Shown in pieces: positions 1 through 11,181 of a stretch of DNA of 64,000 bases. The position numbers and the translations under genes were made by a program. This DNA comes from Thamnaconus septentrionalis (lineage: Eukaryota; Chordata; Actinopteri; Tetraodontiformes; Monacanthidae), in assembly GCA_009823395.1 (NCBI GenBank), contig CM020516.1:3836001-3900000 (forward strand). Reading direction: 5' to 3'. Positions within the stretch are counted from its first letter, which is position 1. Each line of letters opens with the position of its first letter. The notes under the pieces are model-generated. The model saw only the letters and a list, made by a program, of their open reading frames with translations. It was not told where the DNA came from and searched no databases.

Positions 1-130
1 GAGGACGGAGCCGCCGGGCCGGAAAACTGGAGGCTTCAAAGAGGCGAAGTCGAGCTGCGGGATGCTTCGACGTGATTGGCTGAGGCGGTGAAGGGAGGCG
101 GGGCCGAGACGAGGACCGCCAGGTCATTGG
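1..130. promoter_or_regulatory. Promoter-like CpG-rich segment with GC box and two CCAAT boxes
   Basis: The first 130 bases are rich in CG dinucleotides. They contain an inverted CCAAT box (GATTGG, 74-79), a GC box (GGCGGGGCC, 97-105) and a second inverted CCAAT (CATTGG, 125-130). NF-Y plus Sp1 sites in this spacing are common in TATA-less vertebrate promoters. No transcript start, first exon or donor site could be fixed, and the block is cut by the window edge, so the gene it might serve would lie to the left or be unrelated. It could also be a copy of a GC-rich dispersed repeat. Confidence 0.3.
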
Positions 131-760
131 CCTAAATGTTCTGCAAATGTTATTTGTGGCGGTTGCACTGATGACTGTCACGGTGCAACACACCACTAAA
201 CAAACTAACTAACTAACTAACAAAGTATCACCGACACCTGCCGCCACCATAGGGGGCAGCACTGAGCCAATAATAGTGAAAGAAAAAGCAACACAGAGGT
301 GGTCGCCACACGTGTGATCTGATCAGTTGTACATAACTGCAAATTGATCGCGATGAGACACACTTTTGGCTTTGAGTTGTTGCTCGTTGACTTCCGGGTA
401 GAAAAGATCCAAAATGGAGCAATTTTGAGTCCCATGGAACCAGGGGGCGCCAGAGTTTGAAGAACCAGCTGGGGCGGTGGCGGCGGTTTAATTCACAACC
501 AGGCGCCGTCGGCCAGAACGGCGTCACTGATCTGTGAGACGACAACAACAAAGAAAGTTAACGGTGCGTCTCCAGAGAACAAAAATAAAATAAAAAAGAA
601 AATCTAGCGGCAATTTCACCGCTGATGAAAAAAACCCTTGAATTAATGAATGAGTGACAGGACGCGGCCACGCATCAGCAGCCAGGAAACTAAAAACAAA
701 ACAAACAAAAAAAAATCATCCTCCTTTGGAAAACACATTCAGCGCTGGTGAGGGATGGTC
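131..760. other. Unique noncoding DNA, short (AACT)n
   Basis: Nothing gene-like is visible. A short (AACT)n run lies at 203-221. The rest is mixed-composition unique sequence, A-rich after 580. Confidence 0.5.
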
Positions 761-762
761 TC

Positions 763-767
763 GCACG

Positions 768-813
<46 letters not shown>
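763..813. repeat. (CA)n microsatellite
   Basis: About 50 bp; opens with CACG-type imperfect units, then pure CA. Confidence 0.97.
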
Positions 814-814
<1 letters not shown>

Positions 815-1108
815 GGTGAGCACACAAAGTAGTACTCGGAGGGAATCGTCGTGTTGAGGCCTCGTCTTTAGACGCAATAGCGGCGCCTTTTTATTTCATT
901 AAACACACAAAACGTCCAATGTCATTTAAAACAGGATGTAATCGCATTCATCTGTTTAAACACGGCGGTGTAGAGAGGTTGGGGGGGTGGCAGAGGTCCA
1001 ATGAAAGAGACGGCAGTGTTTGTTTACTCAGCGAGCGATCAGCCCACCGACAATCCAGTGAAGGACCGCCGAGCGTGGAAACAGCAAGCAGGATGGCGAG
1101 GGCGCCAA

Positions 1109-1130
1109 GTTCATTGGCCCCGCCCTCCTT
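1109..1130. promoter_or_regulatory. Inverted CCAAT box next to GC box
   Basis: TTCATTGG is followed directly by CCCCGCCCTCC, an NF-Y site against an Sp1/KLF site. No initiator or exon is apparent downstream, where an 18-base T run follows (1143-1160). The motif pair may belong to a dispersed repeat rather than a promoter. Confidence 0.2.
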
Positions 1131-1219
1131 CAGTCGCTACTCTTTTTTTTTTTTTTTTTTACAAGGTTTAATTGAATAGTTGACTGTTGATAAAGGTATA
1201 CTAACTGTTTATCAAGACC

Positions 1220-1800
1220 ATAAAGGTGGGCGGAGTCATCCCTGATGCAACCCCATTGGGGACAGACTGGCTACATCTGGAGCTCCTGGTTTTGCTGAAA
1301 GATTCCATATTTGGATGTGTGGGCGGAACCAGAGGTGGGCAGTGATTGGCGCGTGTGGCCCAAATACCCGCCCCCCTGCAGTTTGGCTAGGGAATTTTAG
1401 CCCAAACCACAATTTTATGTCTATTTTCACTCACAATTCAGACAAAGTTTAGGGCTCCTCCCTCGTACCGACAGCCAGTTATTCTTAGTCTTTTTGCAAC
1501 CAACTTTGGCGGCCCCTGCTGGCCAAATTATAGAATGCCACTTTTTTGGTATTTGGTCTCCTTTTTGTAATCGGAGTCTCCGCCCATCTTTGCATCTTTT
1601 ACAGACGATGGTTTTGCCAAAACCCCAGAGTGTAAATTGTAATCTGCAACGAGCCCGTCGGAGAGTTTGGAGCCCAAAAATAAATGCTTTTTATATCCTT
1701 TCTCCTCATCGAGGTTGCTGATTGGTCAATTGACGCAACTAAATTTCCTGCTGCTTTCTGCGACGCCTTCTGACTTATCCCTCGGAACTTCATGCGGCGC
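1220..1800. mobile_element. Degenerate dispersed repeat of teleost type
   Basis: The stretch near 1488-1545 reads CTTTTTGCAACCAACTTTGG followed by a CCCCTGCTGGCC segment and TAGAATGCC. I recognise this word order from a repeat very common in spiny-rayed fish genomes, though only from memory. Flanking sequence has several GGGCGGAG/CCGCCC words and old-looking substitutions. No terminal repeat, target duplication or open frame marks its ends, so the limits are approximate. It is probably nonautonomous. Confidence 0.4.
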
Positions 1801-2790
1801 CGTGCATGGCTCCACCCACCGCCCTCCTTTACTGGATTGTAATTACCGGCAGCATTAAAAAGCGCGCCTGTTATGGGTCACAGGGGGGAAACCGGCGGCC
1901 GGCGATCGTCTCCTTCAGGGGTCGTTACCCCGCACAGCAGCAAACAGAGGGCAGCCAGAAGGGCGGCGCCAGTCATTTGTGTGTTTTATATTTATGGCGT
2001 ACATCTGGCGAAATGGGAAACTTCTCCCGGCAAAAGACCTCAGACCTTCAGGACAGTTCCTTTCTTCCACCTGACCTTGACCTTGACCTTGACGGTCGCA
2101 GGGCTGCAGCATCCAAGAGGACTTTGTGTTGCTCTGTGCTTGTTTCCGTTCTCAAACAATGTGAAATTTAACCTTTGAAATAAAAATAGAGAAGGTAAAA
2201 CTCGGACGGTTACTTACAGGTACGTGTTACTATGAGTTGAAACAGACTTTGTTTATTTGGTTTCGACGAGGACGTAGGTTCAGCCTCTTTTGTTTGCGTT
2301 TAAATTCCTGCCACTTTGCTTTTTTTGCCCGTTTTGCCCCAGATATTTTATCTTATGGACGAGCGGCTGAGAGTCATGCCAGGAATTTGAAGGTGATGAA
2401 ATGAAATAACTTGAGAGTAAGACTCTATATTCTCTTTCAAATCCATTCAGCTTTTTCAATTCAAAAGGTGAATTTATTTACAGATTCTTTGTAAATTCTT
2501 TGGTGAGCGTTACTCATAAATGGAATTATGCTGTTAGGATACAACTCGACAACACAAAGCCTTTGAAAACTGCAATAGCAAATAAAATATTGAGATTAAA
2601 AGATAGATTCGCTGATTTCGATGTGAAGCCGAAGCCAAATGTTCAGTTTTCCAGCATCTCCGCATCCGTGTCCTCGTCGTTCCCAGAGTTGCTCCTTGCA
2701 CAACATGCATCCCGTGCTTCCCGGCAGGTCCCAGCAGGGGTCCCCGCTGAGAGCAGGACGCTAACCTTTCCGCTTGTTTACACTCTCCCT
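1801..2790. other. Unique AT-leaning noncoding DNA
   Basis: No gene, long repeat or strong motif is seen. A small direct repeat of TGACCT units lies at 2072-2093 and the region after 2,200 is AT-rich. Confidence 0.45.
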
Positions 2791-3005
2791 CCGCTGACAG
2801 GACTCTGGGACGGGTCGGCTGCAAGACGGCGGCGGGAAGGTGACCTCTCCAAAGTTTACCCAGCAGCACCGGCCGTCCCCGGGGAGCCCGCAGGAGCGCC
2901 GGACTTAATGAGGGACCCGGTGGAATTGCCGGAACGCCGCCGCCTCAGCGAGGCGCCAAGAGTGGCCGAGGGCGCCGGGAAGGAGGCGGCGGGGTGCGTT
3001 GGTGT
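2790..3005. promoter_or_regulatory. CpG-rich unique block
   Basis: Dense CG dinucleotides set this about 215-bp block off from AT-rich flanks. It contains CGCCGCCG and GGCGCC words and a TTAATGAGG homeodomain-type core. It is bounded on the left by a pyrimidine tract ending in CAG. It could be a small CpG island, a conserved regulatory element or a noncoding exon; the sequence does not decide. Confidence 0.25.
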
Positions 3006-5180
3006 GTGTCGGTGTGTGTCGGACTGTTGTGTTGTTTCCTGGGAGAGTCACGCTAGATGTTTGCGTGCCTGAGCCGAGGAGCCGACGTTCAGCTCCTCTC
3101 ATTTCCAGCCACGTCTCTCTTCTTCTTCTTCTTCCTCATGCACCAAATCCCCTCCAGAACTCTGATTATGACATTTAATAACACCGCGCCAGTTCCGTCA
3201 ACACAATTAGCCTTTAATTGCAAAAAGCACGTTTGCTACGAAATTGAAAATGATGAAAACTCGGCGCAGGAAATCAATGCAAATCAGGTGGAATTTAGTA
3301 AAAGTGCTGTTTACCACCAAGTGTTCTGCAAATTCATTTCTACGGGTTTATTATCCGTGAATTAAGGGCTTTAAATGTTCCTGCACTATATATGACTAAC
3401 TCTGTTGTATTTCCAGATGTCTCCACGGGCTTTTAAAGCCTCGACTTCTCTGATTGGTTCAGAGTTTGCATGGTTTGTTTGTGTTTCTCAGTATCGAACC
3501 TGGTAGTTAAAAAGTTTCGTCAACTGAAGCAAAAAGGAGAAACACTTGGAAAAATATCAACTGTTCTTAATAATCTGGAAAAAATGCCTCAACATTTTTC
3601 GCCGGACAGAACTGCGTTTCTCTGAGGGACAAGGGGCGGAGTTACAGCCAGCCGTGGTTAGCGCCGCCCACCATCATGGTGCCTCATTGGGGCTGTCGCC
3701 CAGTAGCCGTGGTGGTGCGACGGCGGAGAAGCAGGAGGAAGTAAACCAGAGTGAAGTTTAAAGCAAAGTTTTTTTCCTCCTCACGTAGAAAAGGAGACTG
3801 GAGAGACTGAAGAGATGTTTTTTTTTTCGGCAGAATGGGGACGGATGCCTTCCTTCCAGAGACTTTTTACTGCCTCAGATTAAAAGGGCTTGCGTTGAGG
3901 CATGCGTGTAATGATTTGATGAACAAAAATTGCAAAAGATTTTTCTTTTCTTTTTTTGAAGTGGAGTGGGAAGTAGCGACTCTCCTGTGACAAAAAAAAA
4001 AAAATGTACACTTTGAAAATTCTTCATCTTCCTGCGCGACGGCTGGAATCTGGCTTCTCAGGATACAATCAGCCTGGAGACATAAAGGCCTTTTATCACA
4101 GAGCCTTTCCATTGGTCCTTTAAAATAGTTCACACTGAAAAACACATTCAAACCTTCAGGGTTTTTTTTTGTTTTTTTTCACATTGGAAGTTAAGAGGTA
4201 AGGGGAGAAAAGTAAAGTGGTAAAAGTTAAAAACCTCCCACTCAGACGTTTCTTCTTCTCTCCTCCTGCCGTCCTCTCACCTCCGTTCACACCTCGGATC
4301 AGCAGCGAGCAGCGAACTAGGGCTGAAAAATCTGCAAATGGAGTTTATGGATGGTTTTTCTTCTACTTCTCCTCCTTGGAAACCTTTTTTTTTTTTTTTT
4401 TTTAATTAAAATTCAAAAAGATGAAGCTAAAAAGTAAAAAAAAAGAAAAAAAAATTCAGCAAAAAGCTGTACTCCATCAAACCAACAGCTCCCAGGGATG
4501 ACACCTCTTGCTTTCTAAGCGTCGACCAATAATCACCCAGAACTTGACCACACGTCAGTGTTTAGCCCTCTGTTTGCAGCCTCCTGCTCAAACTGATTTC
4601 TCTCATCTCCCGCCGAGTCGACTGCCAGGACGAAAACACGAACCAACAATCCGAAATCTTCAAAACCTAAATAGCACAATGGAATTCACCAGAATTACGA
4701 AGCTAAAATCAAAAAGAAAAACACGAAGAAAGCACAATTTTATTTTATCTGGCTTTTTTTGCAAGAAAAAGAACAAATGTAATGGGAATGTAGGTGATTA
4801 TGCAAACACGGAGCATTAAACAGACATTTAGAATGAAAAATAAACCACAGAAAAGTGGTTTATTTTTTCTGTGCTTTGAACCGGACTGGTTCTTCCTCAC
4901 GGAGCCGCACCTTTGACAAGGAAGAAAAACCAGCATATGTCCCCGATAAAGTCTCTGTCTCTGGAGCGCCACCTGCAGATGGACAGCAGTCACATCTCCA
5001 TTCAACAGCAAAATCCATCAGAAAAAAACAACAACAACAGAATAAATCACATCCCGCCTCTCAGCCAGGTTTGGAACCCTTTGGAGGAGCAGCGGGGTGG
5101 GGGGTCGGAGGGTGTCGCACGTTCACGACTCCTGGTGTCACCAAGACAACGAGGTGCAACTTCCTTTATGCTGATATGAT
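3006..5180. other. AT-rich noncoding DNA with A/T runs
   Basis: Homopolymer A and T runs are frequent (for example 3,990-4,003, 4,167-4,180 and a T run at 4,385-4,403). No coding potential, TE structure or RNA gene is seen. Confidence 0.5.
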
Positions 5181-5182
5181 TA

Positions 5183-5238
5183 GAAGAAGAAAAAGAAGAA
5201 GAAGAAGAAGAAGAAGAAGAAGAAGAAGAAGAAGAAGG
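5183..5238. repeat. (GAA)n microsatellite
   Basis: About 55 bp of GAA/AGA units, one strand all purine. Confidence 0.97.
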
Positions 5239-5292
5239 AAAAAAAAGGTGTGGATTATCTCAAAGTAATCCCGCCATCCTGACCCTACGGGG

Positions 5293-5293
<1 letters not shown>

Positions 5294-5359
<66 letters not shown>
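5294..5359. repeat. (TG)n microsatellite
   Basis: 66 bp, uninterrupted. Confidence 0.98.
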
Positions 5360-5361
<2 letters not shown>

Positions 5362-5498
5362 ACGCTATCGATGGCAGCATCTGCGTCTTAGTGTGTGACT
5401 CCCTGCGCGACTGAGACTGAGGCCCATCAGGCTGCTCACATGCAATTCAGATGAGCTCCGCAAATCCAGCATGAAATTAAATTTACGACTTGGACCAC

Positions 5499-5500
<2 letters not shown>

Positions 5501-5549
<49 letters not shown>
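5501..5549. repeat. (CA)n microsatellite
   Basis: 49 bp, uninterrupted; inverse of the (TG)n array 140 bp to its left. Confidence 0.98.
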
Positions 5550-5551
<2 letters not shown>

Positions 5552-5596
5552 GGGCACGTTTGATGGCTGCCTTGATAACACATAGCCCTGCGTGCC

Positions 5597-5616
5597 TGTG
5601 TGTGTGTGTGTGTGTG
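5597..5616. repeat. (TG)n microsatellite
   Basis: 20 bp, inverse of the neighbouring (CA)n. Confidence 0.95.
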
Positions 5617-5702
5617 CTCCAAACTCTTGCCACATACATTAAGAGGTTTAACGTCGACGTGTTTGTCGCCGTGATTCATGTTTGCGTTGACCGCGTGACG
5701 GG

Positions 5703-5728
5703 CGGCCGCCGCCGCCGCCGCCGCCGCC
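5703..5728. repeat. (CCG)n microsatellite
   Basis: Eight to nine CCG units next to a NotI-type GCGGCCGC word. Confidence 0.93.
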
Positions 5729-5984
5729 CCCTCACGTTCCTGATTCGCTTCAATGACAAGTTGTATATCACACACACACAAACATTTTTTTGTGCCGCGC
5801 CCTGCGTGTGTGCGTTGTGTTGCGTTACAGTTGTTATGCACGACGCCGGCGTCGGCCCTCTGAATAATAGAACATTTCCCAACAATAACGGTAATACTGA
5901 TGGCTAGCAGCAGTCCCGGCCGCATCCATAACGGCTTCGGCGTGCACGTGCACACAACACGCGCACGCACACACACACACACAC

Positions 5985-6120
5985 CTCAATCAACAGCGAG
6001 TCTGGCCCAATCATGTCAGCCCGGCCGCTCACCATTTGCATAAAACAATTACCCTGGGCGGACTCGGGGTTCAATGTCGTCTAGACGACATGTTTCACCG
6101 CCGTGTCATCAAGCCCGCCG
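5985..6120. other. Unique block with octamer and palindrome
   Basis: Between CA and GT arrays lies a complex-sequence block with an ATTTGCAT octamer (6034-6041, POU-type) and an 18-bp perfect palindrome (6074-6091). Composition and lack of repeats suggest a regulatory element. Conservation was not tested. Confidence 0.35.
6074..6091. other. 18-bp perfect palindrome
   Basis: ATGTCGTCTAGACGACAT equals its own reverse complement and lies in non-repetitive sequence. Confidence 0.95.
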
Positions 6121-6124
6121 TGCC

Positions 6125-6152
<28 letters not shown>
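6125..6152. repeat. (TG)n microsatellite
   Basis: 28 bp, uninterrupted. Confidence 0.97.
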
Positions 6153-6155
<3 letters not shown>

Positions 6156-6276
6156 GAAGGGAAGGGGACACACTAGGTTGGTTGTAAATTAGCTAGGGTA
6201 TGGTTGCACGGGCACTGGCCGCATCGCATCACCCCGAGGCGCACGGGGCTTGGAAGGATTTATTCACATAGATAAC

Positions 6277-6285
6277 GCACGCACG

Positions 6286-6322
<37 letters not shown>

Positions 6323-6338
6323 GCAAATGAGGCAGCCT

Positions 6339-6376
<38 letters not shown>
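6277..6376. repeat. Paired (CA)n microsatellites
   Basis: Two (CA)n runs, 6277-6317 and 6341-6376, are separated by a 23-bp unique spacer with an ATGCAAAT octamer (6321-6328). Confidence 0.97.
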
Positions 6377-6378
<2 letters not shown>

Positions 6379-6454
6379 ATAACAGTGACATAGTGGAGTT
6401 CCTGGAGCAGCAATATTCATATGGGCCAGAACAGGAGGCTGAAAATTAGGACGT

Positions 6455-6490
6455 GAGTGTGTGTGTGTGTGTGTGTGTGCGTGCGTGCGC
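6455..6490. repeat. (GT)n microsatellite
   Basis: Pure GT grading into GTGC units; inverse of the CA arrays to its left. Confidence 0.96.
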
Positions 6491-6632
6491 GAGCACGAGA
6501 GGCAAACACACACACGCTGGCAGATCTTTTTCTCTATCTCTCTCTCTCCACTAAGCTTTCACCACCCCATTATTTTCTGCTACTGAGCCTCGGCGATCGA
6601 TACGCTCGACACGGCCGCCGTCTGATCGAGGG

Positions 6633-6727
6633 GGGCCGGGGAGGGAGGGAGGGCGAGGGAGGAAGAGAGGGGGAGAGAGAGAGAAGTCCGACCGCCACCC
6701 CAGCCCCCCCCCCCACCACCACCACCC
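6633..6727. repeat. Purine-rich tract then C-rich tract
   Basis: GGGA/GAGA-rich sequence (6633-6686) is followed by a C run and CCA units (6706-6727). Low complexity on both sides of a short unique spacer. Confidence 0.85.
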
Positions 6728-6823
6728 GCCGACCAACCAAAGGCCTCGCTGAAATGTGGAAGCTTTGTTTATTTGCCGCCTGTCTGTTAGTGAGGGTCAA
6801 CACTCAAGAGCAATTAGGAGATT

Positions 6824-6824
<1 letters not shown>

Positions 6825-6861
<37 letters not shown>
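6825..6861. repeat. (GT)n microsatellite
   Basis: 37 bp, uninterrupted. Confidence 0.98.
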
Positions 6862-6863
<2 letters not shown>

Positions 6864-7049
6864 GTAGCATCCCCGACAGACAGCGACCAGAACCTGGTGT
6901 TTTGTTCTTTTCTTTTCTTTCTTTTTTCTTTTCTTACATCTACGCTGTGCCGTCTGGTAAACATCACTTACAGACACGTCAGGACGCAGCCAATCAGACG
7001 GAGCTGAGACACAGCAGCACGTACGACGTGGTGACGTCTACAGTAGAGA

Positions 7050-7220
7050 GATTTGAAGCCTTTATTGTTGGTACTGCAGTCTATGGGAAAATACTTTTTG
7101 GGCCTATGGGATTTTTTTTTTGCTGCAGTACCTGGAGTGGCCACTGGGAATAATTGGTGCGCCGCCATATTGCCAGTCTGGTATCCAGTTCGTATAATGC
7201 ATCCATGAGCACAGCTGTGA
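7050..7220. mobile_element. Dispersed repeat copy 1 (pair with 46,960)
   Basis: The segment contains GCAGTACCTGGAGTGGCCAC, then TGGGAA, then TATCCAGTT and ATCCATGAG in the same order and near the same spacing as at 46,960-47,129. The two copies are strongly diverged. No terminal repeats are evident, so the class is unknown. I recall similar strings as part of a widespread fish repeat. Confidence 0.6.
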
Positions 7221-7272
7221 AAGGAGACCAAACCAAACGATCTCCGTCCTGTGTGTTCACACACTTTTACTT

Positions 7273-7310
7273 CACACACACACACACACTGGTGACAACA
7301 AACTGGCCCA

Positions 7311-7341
<31 letters not shown>
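7273..7341. repeat. Two (CA)n microsatellites
   Basis: CA runs at 7273-7289 and 7311-7341, with a 21-bp spacer. Confidence 0.96.
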
Positions 7342-7662
7342 CAATCGGGCCTCCGTGCTTAATCACCGTCACCGTCCAATCAATAGCCGGGTCCCATGTG
7401 ACGCAGCGGCCCGCCGACTTCCTCCTTCACCTCCCTCGTTTCCTGTCACCTCCCTTTTCCTCCTTATCACTTCCTCTTCTTCTTCCTCTTCCTCCTGCCC
7501 CTCCCCCGCCTAGTCACATGTGACCCGTGTCCTTCCTGTAGGGATTCACAGACAGATACGGACAGACAGACTGACTGACGGACTGACACACACGCTGTGA
7601 ACAGCCAGTAATATTCCAGCCGGTTTTGGATTTTTATCCAGTTGGATCCACTGGTATCACCA

Positions 7663-7665
<3 letters not shown>

Positions 7666-7700
<35 letters not shown>
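7666..7700. repeat. (TG)n microsatellite
   Basis: 35 bp, uninterrupted. Confidence 0.98.
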
Positions 7701-7701
<1 letters not shown>

Positions 7702-7811
7702 AAGTCACCGCTGTTATTAAACAGCCCAGCGCTCTGTGAGCCTAATGCGATAGTCTTCTAATACTTTGCTTATGAAGATGTAAATGCTGCTGTGTGGGAC
7801 TCGTTTACGTG

Positions 7812-7850
7812 GCTGCTGCTGCTGCTGCTGTTATTATTATTATTATTATT
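7812..7850. repeat. Compound (GCT)n-(TTA)n microsatellite
   Basis: GCT units to about 7830 change abruptly into TTA units. Confidence 0.95.
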
Positions 7851-8535
7851 TTTATTGTTTTCTGTGTTTTCTTTTTTTTCCGTCTTTCCACCGAAGCGAC
7901 GGAGGACTCGCTCGGGCTCATCTGCTCAGATTAAATAGACTCTCCTGTGGTTCATAAAAACACCGTTTTCCGAGAGCGCTTACGAGGTTACGGCTGCAAA
8001 AACCTGCTTCCTATATGTGTAAATGTTGTTTGGGAAGTTGACCTTTGCCCCCCCCGCGCTTGCTGTTTATTTGAGTCGCAAGCAGTTCGAGGCCGTCCCG
8101 CTCCGTCTCCCCGATCGGATCCGACTCTGCGCCTCAAGTCTGAGTCAGTCCGGAGGAAGAGAGTGGAGGCTGAACAACGCAACTCAACGCGGCTTTCGTT
8201 ACTTAAAACGCAGCGACGCCAGAGGAACCGGCTGGGTGCAGTGAGAGCGGTTTGATCAGGCGTGCAGGTCTGGGGTCTAGAGGTCAGAGGTCAATCTGCC
8301 GTCTGACAAACCGTCGTGACGTCTTAGTGTCACTTTTGGACTCCAGGGCGAAAGGATGATGAGGATCAATTGTGATCGCAAACCGCCGAGTGGAATCCAG
8401 GACGTCGGCGCTCACGGTGGTTCGTTCGATTATTGCACAAATTATTGCAGAAATTCAAAGAGAGTTTTGGACTCTGCGACTCGAAAATCCCCACACAGGC
8501 CCCAATTAAAAGGTCTTTGTTCTGAAATGATCCTG

Positions 8536-8686
8536 GGTGTGTGTGTGTGTGTGTGTGTTGAGGTCCCTCTCCGTCTCTGTGATGTCAGAACAGATTTAGC
8601 GATTGGCAGGGCGAGAGAGACTCAGAGGGCCATGTGACCTGTGGTTACGACCAGCCAGTGTGTGTGTGTGTGTGTGTGTGCGTGTG
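8536..8686. repeat. Two (GT)n microsatellites
   Basis: GT runs at 8536-8558 and 8658-8686; imperfect TG follows to about 8768. Confidence 0.95.
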
Positions 8687-8768
8687 CATGGGTGAACAAA
8701 CATGTATGTGCACACGGCTACATGTCCCGATCCTCGTGTGTGTGAGTGTGTGTTTGCGTGTGTGTGTG

Positions 8769-9299
8769 ACTCGGCCGCCCCGAAGCAGCAGATTTGATCT
8801 TTGCAAAGGCTAACATCTGTCGCCTGTCATTTTAGCAAGATTGATGACAGCCAGCAGAATGGAGGAGGTGGGGGAGGGGCGGAGGGAGGAGGAGGAAGGT
8901 GGGAGAGGTGAGGCAGAGTGGAGGACAGTGGGAGGAGAGGAGGACAGCGAGGGCTGCTCCTATTGGACGCCTCCACGCAGAGGTCAAAAAATGAGAGGGA
9001 AAGATGGTGGGACGATCCAAATTCCCTCTGCTGCCCCCTGCTGTCTGATGCATCGGCCACGCCAACATCGAGAGCTGCGACGACATATTTTCGCCTCATG
9101 TCCCTTCGGCTGGTCAAAATTTTCTGTAACATTTTGCTGCCTTGCCAACTTTGAACCATTTTAGAAAAAAAAAAAACGTTGCTTCATAAAATTAAAAAAT
9201 ACATAACTAGGAATAAGGGGGCAGGGTGTCACTCTGGGTGTCACAAGGAGAGCGTGAAACGGCAGCGGCTGGATCATTTTCCGTCATTATCGTCTCATT
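8769..9299. other. Unique noncoding DNA with purine-rich tract
   Basis: A GGAGG-rich purine tract covers about 8,861-8,947. The rest is unique; an A run lies at 9,164-9,176. No gene is seen. Confidence 0.45.
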
Positions 9300-9470
9300 A
9301 CAGTGTTGGCTGAGTCTTGACTGGTATGGATCAAATATTCCGAGTCTGAGTCCAGTATGAGACCGAGACAAGACCAAGTAAAAATGTCTCCAAGAGTCCA
9401 AGACGAGACAGAGACCCTTAAAAAGTGGTCTGGAGAGCAAGACCTCCAACCTTCAGAACTACAACACTAT
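9300..9470. mobile_element. Possible degenerate GAGAC/GAGTCC-rich dispersed repeat
   Basis: Repeated GAGTCC, GAGACC, AAGACC and GAGACA words run from GAGTCTTGACTGG to CAACACTAT. I know this word pattern from a dispersed fish repeat family, from memory only. Ends are not defined and no open frame is present. Confidence 0.4.
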
Positions 9471-9562
9471 TGTTTTGTATGTCTGTCCTTTCAAAATTTC
9501 CATTTAAAGTCGTTCCTACTAGACGGGCAACGCTTGTCTGCTGAAACTCACCACACACTCCT

Positions 9563-9580
9563 AAGCTAGCTAGCTAGCTT
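9563..9580. repeat. (AGCT)n palindromic run
   Basis: AAGCTAGCTAGCTAGCTT is an 18-bp perfect palindrome, but it is a by-product of a tandem self-complementary tetranucleotide. Confidence 0.9.
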
Positions 9581-10680
9581 GTTGGCTAACAGCGCGATGC
9601 CTTGCCGTGCTGAAGGTGACTGAACTCCTCAGGTGCTGATTCTCTTCAGGGCTGTAACCCCTCCCGCACCCCCCACTCCCCCGACCAGCGCTCAGATTCA
9701 CGCTAATTAGCTCTGTTGTTAATGTGACGTGGACTGATCGTTGACCTTTAAGGAAACGGCCTGACATTTTGATAGTGTTTCCCTGAAGGCGGCTCTTTTT
9801 TTTTTCTCTTTCTCCAAAAGACAAGTTGCATCTTGTGCCGTCTACTGCTGGCTAAAGGCTAAAGAGTTAGCTTCAGTCCACCGTCTTTACATTTCACTGC
9901 ATCTGCTGTACTTAGTGTTATGCAGTGTGGAGTTAGTGTTTGGAATAGTTGTCTCTCAGTGCAACATAAAGCTCAACTGGTGAGACTGATAAGTATCTGC
10001 TCTAAGATTGTAGGTCAAACACTTGAGCCTCTGTAAAGCTGTAAAGCTTAATGACTGTTTGTCCGACCCGACGCATTTTCTATTTCAGTAGTAGCAGTTA
10101 CTGCCATTCATCAGGAGATATAGAGAACCCAACGTTAGACTAAACAGACTGATGAACTCTTTTATGCCTCACTATATTAAAATGTTAAATCAGTGTGATT
10201 AATGGGACTTGGAGGCACCGCAGCCACATTGATGTTTTGCTTTGTAAAGCGCATTACATGTCTGATGTTAGACTTCGTCTGAGGTTATATCTGATGTTTG
10301 AGTGATGGTTTTGTTTTATATGTTTGCTTTTTGGGAATTTCTCCTGAGTATAAGAAACAGGAAGACAAATTTCAGGAGGAATTCTGACGATAAAAGTAAT
10401 CAATCAATCAATCAATAAGTCTTATGTGCAAGGATGCACTGAACCGGGTTAAAAAAAAAAAAAACCTGACCCCCCCCCAAAAAAAAATTCATCTTTAAAA
10501 CATTTAATAGCCATCATGTCCTTTAAGAGACTCGGCTCAGGGACGAGTCCATGACCGCTGCAGCCGCGGTGAGCTGAGAGCTCAGGGGGAAAAAAAATAA
10601 AGAAGACCAAGAAGTGAAAAAACCCAATTAGCCGCCCAGAAGAGACATTATCCAAACAGACAGAGGCAGAAGCTGCTCTT
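9581..10680. other. Unique AT-leaning noncoding DNA
   Basis: There is a short (ATCA)n run near 10,400-10,416, an A run at 10,451-10,464 and a C run at 10,471-10,478. No coding or TE signal is apparent. Confidence 0.45.
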
Positions 10681-10870
10681 GTTTGAAGCCGGCGGCGCCG
10701 GGTCGAGCCCCATGAATTATTCAGCCCGGTCGGCAGTTAGCGCGGCCAGTTTTTAAGTGGACAATGACCCGGCGCACACTCATTTAGCCCCGCACCTCCG
10801 CTAACAAGGCTAAGTATTCAGCAGCTCTCCGCTACCCCGCCGCCAACAAGCTAATGGAATTTCAATCAAG
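10680..10870. other. Unique block, candidate conserved noncoding element
   Basis: Complex sequence with ATGAATTATTCAG, CAATGACCC, CATTTAGCC and GCTAATGG cores, CpG-containing and free of simple repeats. The mix resembles vertebrate developmental enhancers. Untested. Confidence 0.3.
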
Positions 10871-11160
10871 AGGAGGCGCCGCCATGCGTATGCGCACGCT
10901 AACACACACACGCACTCACACGCACACACACATTTATCAATATTCAATTAGATCTGTGGGTTTTTTTTCTTCTTTTCTTCTCTTTTTTTCCCGGCCTGGA
11001 GATGTAAAGCTCGCACAAGGCCAGCGGACCACTTCCAACCGCCGGGTCAATAACTTAAATAGGAAAAAAAAAAACAGAAAGACAGAGAGAGAGAAACTCA
11101 ATGCAAATCGCAAATGCAAAAGCTGTAGAGTCGCAGAAATGAGTCGACTCCGCGGTGTGG

Positions 11161-11181
11161 AAAAAAAAAAAAAAAAAAAAA
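11161..11181. repeat. Poly(A) run
   Basis: 21 A's. No target-site duplication or upstream coding remnant makes it a retrotransposed tail. Confidence 0.95.

Noticed and set aside
2500..3072. 190-codon open frame
   Set aside because: Spans an AT-rich segment and a CpG-rich block with an abrupt change of composition and no domain; the second half is open because stop codons are rare in GC-rich DNA.
9563..9580. Regulatory palindrome
   Set aside because: It is an 18-bp perfect palindrome only because AGCT is a self-complementary tandem unit.
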